Source of the DNA: Porphyridium purpureum
Lineage: Eukaryota; Rhodophyta; Bangiophyceae; Porphyridiales; Porphyridiaceae
DNA: 64,000 bases
Direction of reading: 5' to 3'
Assembly: GCA_008690995.1 (NCBI GenBank)
Contig: VRMN01000002.1
Location: 1,364,001 to 1,428,000 of the forward strand
Shown in pieces: positions 8,493 to 17,600 of the stretch. Every line of letters begins with the position of its first letter. Position 1 is the first letter of the stretch. The notes beneath the pieces were generated by a model, which saw only the letters and a list, made by a program, of their open reading frames with translations, made no database searches and had not been told where the DNA came from. The position numbers and the translations under genes are program-made.

Positions 8493-8948
8493 TTACGAGC
8501 CGACACGATTGTACTTATCTACGATTTTGATGAGGTGCGCGTCCCACGGTTCGGACTTGATGGGCATATCGATTTCATAAAACGGGTTCTTGAGCACATA
8601 ATCGGTGTACGATATGTACGCTTCCTTGAGAAAGTCCGCCATCCGGTCATGTGCGCCGGCCGCTGGCGCGGTCGCTGGGTTGGCGTCGCACGTCACGAAC
8701 ATTTCGACACCTGTGGCTGCAATCATGGCATACAGCCTGAACGTAGTGGCCTCCATACGCGCAATACCGCCACACTCACGCGCGTTGCTCACGGGCGACA
8801 GCTCGCGCACCAGCAGTTGCATGCTGTGGAATGTCGACGCCAAGTGTATGTAATCATTCTGCGTCAACCGCGGTGCGCGATCAGAATACGATCGCTGCAT
8901 GATCAATCCGCCCGCCTTGTTCAGAACAAAGAACGACTGCACCCCCAT
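8493..8948 (-). CDS. TRAPPC4: TRAPP complex subunit 4 (Trs23/synbindin), short form
   Basis: The 151-residue protein is a core TRAPP subunit; TRAPP is the guanine-nucleotide exchange factor for Rab1/Ypt1 at the Golgi. The longin fold opens with FFVLNKAGGLIMQRSY and continues with RLTQNDYIHLASTFHSM, TTFRLYAMIAATGVEMFVT and a diagnostic ending TDYVLKNPFYEIDMPI. Human TRAPPC4 is 219 residues because a PDZ-like insert sits after the first strand; here the sequence passes directly from RSYSDRAP to RLT, so that insert is absent. The start at 8948 was chosen because it is the first ATG and gives a proper longin first strand. Confidence 0.9.
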   Translation of the reverse strand: MGVQSFFVLNKAGGLIMQRSYSDRAPRLTQNDYIHLASTFHSMQLLVRELSPVSNARECGGIARMEATTFRLYAMIAATGVEMFVTCDANPATAPAAGAHDRMADFLKEAYISYTDYVLKNPFYEIDMPIKSEPWDAHLIKIVDKYNRVGS

Positions 8949-9667
8949 GCCTTCATCCGCTGCATCACGAATTCTTCCTGCGAAGACGAATGTGGCGCAG
9001 GTCCTCGTTCTCGCGCCTGCGTTTTCACGTGCCGCATTTACGCCGAGAAACAAAACAGTGGAGGCCTTTTTGTCTGCGCGTCTTTCAGAGAGGATCTCTG
9101 GCGTGCTACGTTAATGATCGCATGTCTGTGCCTTCTGCGCCCATGTGATGAACATCAGAGGTGCGCCTCAAGCGTGGTCTCGCTCCCTGATCCATGAAGC
9201 TGTTTACTGACGGCATGTGGCCGCTACGAAACGGTGGCTCACTGCCTGGCGAAAGGCCGCACAAACATTCAAAATAGTCGAGAGTAAGCTCTTGATGAAG
9301 TACAATGTTATCTTCTTCGCATGTTGGCGCGCCATGATCATAGCCGTCATGCAGCAAGTCCGGCCTGGTCAAACGTTTTCAGAACACTGGCACACATCGG
9401 TTACGATCCGGCGGTTGTTACTCCAAATGCCGCCATGATGCCGCAGGAATGCTTGTCTCCCAAGACATTCTAAATGCCCGCCGAGCCGGAAACAGCATTG
9501 CTCATCGAATAAAGGTCTTGAGCATATCGCCAGCAACACTCGCGCACGAATCTTCTGAACATGGTCTCGAGAAGAAAGGAGCCGTTGCTGGCTCAGAAGC
9601 GCCTTCTTAATGAAAATCAGATGGACGTGAAAATATGTTATGATGACAAGTCGCTGTGCAAAGGATC
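8949..9667. other. Intergenic region between TRAPPC4 and SLU7
   Basis: These 719 bp are the upstream region of TRAPPC4 and the downstream region of SLU7, both minus-strand genes. Short open frames occur on both strands (9106-9372, 9217-9438) but have no recognisable protein features. I see no repeat or RNA gene. Confidence 0.5.
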
Positions 9668-11077
9668 CTATACGTGCAAACGATCGCCCTCATCCGCTTT
9701 GGTGTCTTGTTTTGAACGAGCCTCCGGATTTTCTGACGCTTCTCCCGCACTCTGGGGAACACACGTGTTTGAATCGCGAAGGGTGCTCGCCGTGAGGCGG
9801 GCGCGCTCGAGCATGCGTGCCCGAATACCGTGCTCGCCCGTGCAGAAGCTATTGCGCACCGTCTGCTGGCAGCACTGGTATCCCCAGCGCCCCTCTTCGT
9901 AAAAGCTACCCCAAATGCACCGGTGGTTACGAAAGAGCACGTCCTCTTGATACTTGCTGGGCACGGATAAGCCCAACCGAACACCATCCTCTGGAACGGA
10001 GATAATACTGGACTCATGCCTCGCAGGATGAAGCTCTGCTTGTCCGATGCGCACAGCATCAGGCACACCGTATTTCGCGAGAATCTCAGTACGCCGAGCT
10101 TCATCCAGAGCCTCGCGCTTTTTCTGAAACTCCCGAAAGGCCAGTTCGGCTAGCGATGGCTCAGCTACAAGATGCGGCATCTCGTAGCCCAGTTCATTTG
10201 CACGCAGCGTGTGCAGCTCGAGCTGTGCTTTGCTGCGCACATCACCCGTGTGGAGCACAAATGCGTCACCAGCATAGTCCTTGTCATTCAAATCAATTTG
10301 CGGCGTCGGGTCTTGGCGCATCGAGCGTGACTTGGGATCATAGTACGCAGAGTTCTGGGACAGGTTACGAAGATACTTTGCAGTGTCCTCACGAATGCGA
10401 AGGTTGCGCGTCACGCCCTTTGTATCCACGTCCTTTTCCTGCACCACCACGTCGTTCGACGCCAGCTGTTTAAATTCATCGCGCGCGACCTCGTCCACTT
10501 GTTGCTGCTGCCGTTGCTGCTCTAGCGCGCGCAAGCGCCGCTCCTCAAGCTTCTGGTGCTTTTCTATCACTTCGTCATACCGAGCCACGTCAAAGGCGCT
10601 CCACTGGTCCCGCTTGCCCTCGTAGTCCATTCCGAGCGTATCTTGCACTTGATCATCCGCGCAAAGTGATACACCCAGCAGCTTGGCCTTTTTCAGCCGC
10701 GGGCGCTCCAGGCAGTCCCTTGCCTTGTGCGTGGACGCTCCGCAATTCTCACATGCGCCCTTTGCAAATTTCTTCAGCGGCTGGGTGCTTGTCAGCGCAG
10801 CACCTCTGCGCGCATTCCACGTACTTATCCGTTCACTCCCAACAGGCGCATGAGCCACGTCGCCACGCGAATCCTTCTTCTGATGCTTAAGGCCTGGGCC
10901 GTCCTGATTCAGGTACCACGGCGCCTGCGAAATGTACTGCGGGATATGCGGATTAATATCATTTCCGTCTTCATCTACTTCCGGCGCTACGCGGCCCATC
11001 CGCCGCGCCTCCTCCAGCTCCTTGCGCTTCTTGTACTCATCACGCGTCTGAAACACGCGCTGCGACGACGACGCCAT
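9668..11077 (-). CDS. SLU7: Pre-mRNA splicing factor SLU7
   Basis: The 469-residue product is Slu7, a second-step splicing factor that helps choose and hold the 3' splice site. The N-terminal region contains IPQYISQAPWYLN, a near-invariant Slu7 signature. The zinc knuckle CENCGASTHKARDC (CxxCxxxxHxxxxC, about residues 110-123) follows, then CLERPRLKKAK and a YDPKSRSMRQDP-type block. The C-terminal region includes EDVLFRNHRCIWGSFYEEG. Basic and Gln-rich helical segments lie between. Length is close to other Slu7 proteins. It matters here because it implies the organism still splices some genes. The start ATG at 11077 is preceded on the coding strand by a GA-rich leader. Confidence 0.93.
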   Translation of the reverse strand: MASSSQRVFQTRDEYKKRKELEEARRMGRVAPEVDEDGNDINPHIPQYISQAPWYLNQDGPGLKHQKKDSRGDVAHAPVGSERISTWNARRGAALTSTQPLKKFAKGACENCGASTHKARDCLERPRLKKAKLLGVSLCADDQVQDTLGMDYEGKRDQWSAFDVARYDEVIEKHQKLEERRLRALEQQRQQQQVDEVARDEFKQLASNDVVVQEKDVDTKGVTRNLRIREDTAKYLRNLSQNSAYYDPKSRSMRQDPTPQIDLNDKDYAGDAFVLHTGDVRSKAQLELHTLRANELGYEMPHLVAEPSLAELAFREFQKKREALDEARRTEILAKYGVPDAVRIGQAELHPARHESSIISVPEDGVRLGLSVPSKYQEDVLFRNHRCIWGSFYEEGRWGYQCCQQTVRNSFCTGEHGIRARMLERARLTASTLRDSNTCVPQSAGEASENPEARSKQDTKADEGDRLHV

Positions 11078-11614
11078 CACATCTCCTCCTGCATTCACTG
11101 ACTCACCGCATCCCTCTCGCTCTCTCGCTCTCTTTCTCCTCTCCCACACACACCACCACCACCACCAACTCGCTCACGCGCTCGAACCCTGTTCTTTCGC
11201 ACATTACATTGCCATCTCTACATCGTTCATTCTCTGCAATCCAGCATGACATTTCAATGCATGACAAAAGAATGCCATGATATGTTCTCCATAAATTGAC
11301 CTCTGTATGATATTAAAGCAGCTGTTGTAATGCGTGAAATGGGGGAACAAAGGAAAAGGAATGAAGTAGAAGACAGAGAAGCCATGCCACCAGGAAAAAG
11401 GTCGCGTTGAAAGGTGTGGATACAGAGGGAGCAACCAACAAGGGACAAGGGGGCGCGGGGTTGCATTCGACTTGGTTCGGTTTGTGTTGCTTGTGTTGCT
11501 CTTTCTCTCTGCCTCTCTCTCTCTCTGTCTCTGTCTCTGTGTAGGTATACGGGTCGAGGTGAAGACGGGGGGCAAAGGGGAGCGAGAGGCGAGCCTCGCC
11601 GTGGGCGCAAGGCG
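11078..11614. promoter_or_regulatory. Divergent promoter region SLU7 / USO1 with CT-rich simple repeats
   Basis: The 537 bp lie between two outward-pointing ATG codons. On the plus strand a TC-rich run and CA/CCA repeats occupy about 11101-11170, giving SLU7 a GA-rich leader. A second pyrimidine run occupies about 11499-11541 and ends in CTGTGTAG, which would look like a 3' splice site or pyrimidine-rich leader for the USO1 gene. No clear TATA box. Confidence 0.45.
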
Positions 11615-14600
11615 ATGTCGCGGTTTTTGTCCGGGGCGATTAGTTACATCGCCGGCGCAGACGCCGCGCATGTCAGCCCCGTTCAGCGGCTCGTGGAGCG
11701 CATCAAGGCGTCGGCGCTGCCGGCGGACCGGCGGCATGCGATCGCAGAGCTGGCCGAGGTCGTGGCCATGCACCCACGGTTTCAGCAGGAGGCGGGCCGG
11801 ATGGGCATGTTTGTGCTGGCCGCCGTGCTCGAGCAGGACCGCGCGTACGAAAGCACCATGCGCGCGTGCCTGGAACTGCTCATCCAGCTGTGCGGTCGAC
11901 TGGATATGCACGTGGCCAAGGAAACGCGCGCGCGCAGAAGAAAGGACGCTCAGCAGTTGAACAACGTTGCAAATGAAAGTGACGCGGAGCATGGCAGTGG
12001 CGGCTCTGCCCTCCAAGACATGCTCGACGACGATTTTTACGAGCTCGATACGGGCCCCAGCAGCTCGGATGGTACCATTCCTGAGGCACAGCAGGCTGCG
12101 CGCGCGCGCTGGGAGACTGTCGCGGCTGAGGTCGCGAGCGAAAATTGTCGCTCATTCGTTGCCCTGCCGAACGGTGTGTCTCAGGTGCTGGAACTGCTCG
12201 AAGAAGACGACTTTTACCTGCGCTTCAACACTATTGAGCTTATGACAGCGCTTTGTGTTGGTCAGCTGGAAATGGTGCAATCGTGCGTCCTTGAAAACCC
12301 GACGAGTCTGACGCGGCTGGTTGAAATGCTTCGCGACAAGCGGCAGGTGATTGTGAACAACGTGCTGCTTCTCTTGATCGCTCTTTGCGAACGACGTCCA
12401 GAAATTTCGAAGATTCTAGCGTTCGACAATATTTTTGAAGTTCTCTTTGACATCGTGGAGTCGTCTACGTCCAGCGCATTTTCGCGCGCAGGCTCATTCC
12501 AACTCGATGAGGGCTTTGGCGACGATACAGAGCCGGACTTGGAAGACATGGTGGTCGTGCACGACTGTTTGCACCTGATCAACAACCTGTTGAAAGGGAA
12601 TCCGTCAAACCAGGCATACTTTCGCGAGACGGGATGTATTCCGCGCATGAATCCGATGCTGGACATCAAGGGTCTTTGCGCAGCGCATGAATCTGGCCGT
12701 ACGGGCGCTTCGAGTAGTGGACACGCGCGAGCGGTTTCTGCCCAGGAGATGCGCAATTTTGAGTTAGCGGTCCACTGTGTTTACCTGCTGGTACAAGGCG
12801 AAGGCCCAGACGTTGCGAAGAATCAAGACATTTGCGCAAGCCGCGGCATCTTTAAGGCAATTGTGCGATTCACGTTTTCGCCTATTGCTCGTGGAAAGAA
12901 CAATAGCACTGCCAGGCTGGGCGTTGTGTGCTTCGATACCCTTGGCGGCCTCATTCGCAACCACGATGACAACAAGCGTTTACTCAGTACGATACCAGCA
13001 ATGGTCACAAACAGCAACCATCCGGGTGTCGTGGAGGAATATGCCAGTGACACCATTGAGGCTGGTTCGCAGTCTGCTCTCGTTGCGTGTTGGAACGTCG
13101 TTGCAACCGCTGAATCGGCCGCTGTCCGCGCGGCAGCATTTAGAGTTGTGTATGAAGCAATTTGCGCTGAAGAAGATGTACCTTCAACATCTTTTCTCAC
13201 AGCCATCACCTCGAACAGCACCAGTACTACGAAGAAGATGAGCGGGATGCAGGCTTTGGCCGCGCTCATTAAGGCACACCTCGTGGGTTGGCCCGGGGCG
13301 GCGGACGGGGCGGCGGTGTTCTATGCGTCCAGTTTGCTCTGCTTTCTATGCCTGAGTCGCTTGGACGCGCGCAGCCTGCTGTGCCGTACAACGGCAACCA
13401 GCGCTTCTAGCGGATCAAGCGGCAACAGCACCGGTGGTAACAACAGCAATGACTTACTGCTTTCCAAAGTTGTGCGTGCGATGAGCCGCGCTCAGCGTGA
13501 GCACGCACCGACCGCCGCTCGTGTGGCGCTTCTCAAACTGCTGTGCGTGTGGATGTACCAATGCTCCGATGTGATCCATGCTTTTTTATCGTCTGCAATG
13601 CTGTTGCCGTTGGTGGTTGAGCTAATAGTCAAGTCCCATTCGCGCACCGATTCCGTCACGGAGGATAGTGAAATTCACGTACGCGGACTGGCCGTTCTGC
13701 TTTTGGGTATTTGTTTGGAGCATGAGGAGGATGTAAGTGATCGGCCGGGAGCTAGTGGCACTACCGGACCGGCTGTGATGATCACAAGGAGCACGTTGGT
13801 AGAGATCATTACTAATCGCATCGGGATTACGACTTTTACGGCCAAGCTGGACGAGCTGCGCGCAACCGACGCATTTGGCGCTGCGCTCACCGACACTGTA
13901 AATGCCAACATTGCGCCTCATGTGCTTCTCGAACGCGAACTTTCGAGCGACAAGTACACTGAGAAAAGTGGCGACGGTGTCAGGAATCACGGCACGAGCG
14001 GGGCGGTGGCAGGACCTCTTGGGCACGCAATGTGGTATGACCGCACGTTCACAGTCATGTTTAACGACATCTACAGTAAGTTGCACCGTCACGTAGTGGA
14101 ATGGGTCATTACGCCTGGCCCCAAGCATCACAACCATCTTGCAGGCTCTGATCTATCTACATCATCGGGCGCAACGGGGATGGCCGTCAAGGACTCCAAT
14201 TCAGTAAGGATTGCTGGTACTGAGCGTGCCGGAGGATCTGAAGTTGGTACTGATCACGCGTCAGAGTCAGAAAGGGGGTTGGCCAGTGTCGTTGCTGCTG
14301 AGGCATCGGCATCGTACAAGGAGCTCATTCGCGAGCAGGACAGCATAATTTCTGATTTACGAGCTGAAGTGGCGCGGCTAAATGCGGCTGTCTCAGATTC
14401 CCAGAGTGTCTACGCAGAGCAAGCGGACGCCACAGAGAAGGCGCGCGAGATGCAAGTACGCATGCTTGCCCAGGACGAAGAGCTCATGAGTCTCCGCAAA
14501 GATTTGCAACAACAGCTCGATACGTGCGCCGCAATACAGGCTGCCTTGCAAGAGAAGACAGATGATCTGGCCTCCATCAGCCGCGCGTACAATGACTTGG

Positions 14601-17600
14601 AAGCGGAATACAACGGTGGAGGGGCCGGTGGTGGAGGCAGTCGAGAAGGCCGAGAGCAAACGGTGACCCGCGAGCAACAAGAAGAATTAAATAGTTTGCG
14701 CACCCAGCTCAACCAGGAGCTGCAACGGCGTGAAAAGCTCGAAAAGCTGCTTCGGCAGCTGGAAAGTAGCGAGGCGGATGCTGAGGATGAGCTGGAAATC
14801 TTGCGCAAAGAACGCGACGAGTTTGCTGCTCTTCTGGCCGGTGGTGCTAGTAGTGGGGGCGGCGAGGCGGCTTTGCAGGCCGAGTTGATCGCGGAACAAT
14901 CAAAGCGGGTACTTGCGGAATCAAGTCTTGAGCGGCAGCGAGAGCTCGTCGCACAATTGGAGATGGAGCGTGAGAAGAGCGTGTGCGACGTCGCGGCTTT
15001 GCGCGCCGAGCTTGCACAGGTGCAGGTGCGACTAGATGCGCTCACACATCACAACAGCGCACTCGAAGCGGAAAACGAGGGTCTCAAGATGAGCCGTACA
15101 GCGGCAGAGAAGGCAGAGCGCGAGCGCTTCGCCTCGCTTAGCGCCGAGTACGAGGCGCGAATTGCAGGGTTAGAGGCATCCTCGGACCAAGCGGAACTCG
15201 AAGTGCGCAACCAGCGGTTACGGGAATTGGAAGCAGAGCTGGACGGCGTCCGCTCGTCACTGGCGCAATCGCTCGCCGCGCAAGAGGAATTGCGCAACGC
15301 GCTAAGCGATGCGCGGCATGCGAACGACTTGGTGCGGAAGGAGAAGGCGGCCGAAATTGCAGAGAACGCGCGGCTCGCTGCGCTCGGCCGTGAAACGGAG
15401 CGCAAGCTTGGCGACGCCACTCAGGTGAACGCACGCAAGTCTGCTGAGCTGGAGGATTCGAAGCGTAAACTTGCTGACGCACAGGAGTCTCAGCGTGCTC
15501 TGGAAGCGTCCATGCACGAGTTTCGGCAGGTTTCGCAACTACGCGCAGAGGAGCTAGGTGCCGCGCTAGAAAAGCTGGAGCACAGCGAGCACACAAATGA
15601 GCGCATGCAGTCAGAGTTGGCGCGCGTCAGCTCGGAACTGTTTGCAGCCATGGAAGAACGTGACGCGCTGATAGCGAAGGAAAAGGAGCACCAGCGCGAG
15701 CTCGATCGAGCCGCTGCGCAGACGATGCATTCTGTAGAGCAGGAAACGTCCACTGAGAGAGAAGAGCGCATCGAGCGTGATCGGCAACGAGAGGCTCAGC
15801 TGGCAGTGTCGGAGGCAGAAGTTGAACGGTTGCAAGCATTGGTGGCGGCTTCGACAACAAGTACGGAGCGCTCGACTGGGGACCTTGCAGCGCTGCGTGA
15901 GCAAGTGGACGAGCTCATGCAGAGCCTTGACATGTCCGTGTCCGAAAATAAAGCGCTGGCTGATGCGCGGGATGATTTGGGGCGCCGCGTTGCCGATTTG
16001 AGCGGGCGCCTGGAGGCAAAGGAAGCAGAGCTCTCAAAGGTCAGTGCGGAAATGACCGCTGCGCGTGCAGAAAGGGCACACGTTGCGGAAAGCCTGCTAC
16101 ATCTAAAGGCTGAAAACGAACGCCTTGAACTTGAGCTGAAGGAGGCAACTGTGCAGCTGGACATCGTGAAGTCTGACCTAGTGAGCGCAACTTCTAACCA
16201 GTCGGCACATGCAGCAAACGCGCAAAGCGCGCACGAACGCATGAATGACCTGGTGGCAGAGCGTGATGCTCTGGCGTTGCGTGTGCAGGCGCTGCTGCTG
16301 GACGTTGAGAGACTTGAGTCGGAACACGTGGCGGCAGGGGCATCTCATGCTACTGCTCTGGCTGAAGCGCGCAAGTCAGCAGAGGATGCGGCTCGCGAAA
16401 ACGAAAATCTGCAACATCTGCTTGACGACGCAGCGAAGGAGCGAAACGCCGCAGAAGCTTCCGCAGCGGCCGCCGCTGCTACAAGTGCTTCTGTCGCGGG
16501 TCAGCTCGAGCAACTGAATATGGCGGTGAAGGCCCTGGAAGCGCAGGTGGACGAGTATCAGGATCAAGTCGAAATGCTGGAGCTAAAACTTCGCGACAAG
16601 ACAGCCGCGGAGCTGTCAGCTGTTCTCGAACGCGAGCAAGGAGCCGTAATTGACCAGGATGCACTGGCTGAAGCAGAACGCATGCAAGCAGAACTGGATT
16701 CGCTGAGGGGATTATTGGAGCAAAAGCAGCGGGACGTGGATACCTTGTCCTCCGAGCTTGATGCAGCGCGGGCCCAAGGAGACCATACGGTGAAGCAGCT
16801 GCGATCCAGTGAAACGCGGATCGCAAAAATTGAATCAGAAGTTACTGCCCTGCGTGAGCAGCTTCGGGAAGCTCAGGAGCGCGCGGCCGCCGCGCAGCAT
16901 GCAGAGCACGAGCTGAGCGTGTTGCAAAGCCGCTCGGCGGAAGAAGCGCGTGATATGAAGCAGCTGAAATTGGCGCATGACGCCCTCGCCCCTAAATTGC
17001 GAGAGGCAGAAAATGCTTGCAAGCGCGTTGAGGCTGAACTAGATTCTGCCAAGACAGGCACCCAGCAACACAAGGCCGAGCGCGACGACCTGTTCAAAGA
17101 GCTTCAGCGTGCTCAAAAGGAGCTCGCCGATGTCCGGACGGAGCTTGCTGCGAAGGAAGAACAGCACATTGCAGCCGCGTCCGCGCTTGAAGCTGAAAGC
17201 AAAGATCACTTGCTGGCGACGACTCGTGCACGCAAAAGTGCAAGTGATCTCGAATCTCAGGTGTCTTTGAAAACAGCTGCCTTGGCGCAGGCACAGCTGG
17301 ACATAGAGCGTTTGAATGCGCTTCAAGCCGAATCAGAGACGGCATTCGCAGAGTACGAGCGAGCAATTGCGCAACTCGAAAGGCAACTAGAAGCTGTGGA
17401 GCTCGCGCGCGCTCGAGATGCTGAGCTGGTCGCCGCACGGGACAGCCGCATTGAGTCCTTGGTAGCAAGCAGCCAGGAGCTCAGCGAAGAACTTTCACAG
17501 GTGCAAGCCAATTTGGCGCTCCGTGAGACTGCGCTTGACGACGCCCTGACGGCCAGCAAGAAGCTTGACTCCTTCCTGGCGAGTGTGCGCGCAGAGCTGG

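Noticed and set aside
9106-9438. Two small frames (minus 9106-9372, plus 9217-9438) between TRAPPC4 and SLU7
   Set aside because: Short, overlapping each other on opposite strands, with no recognisable feature.
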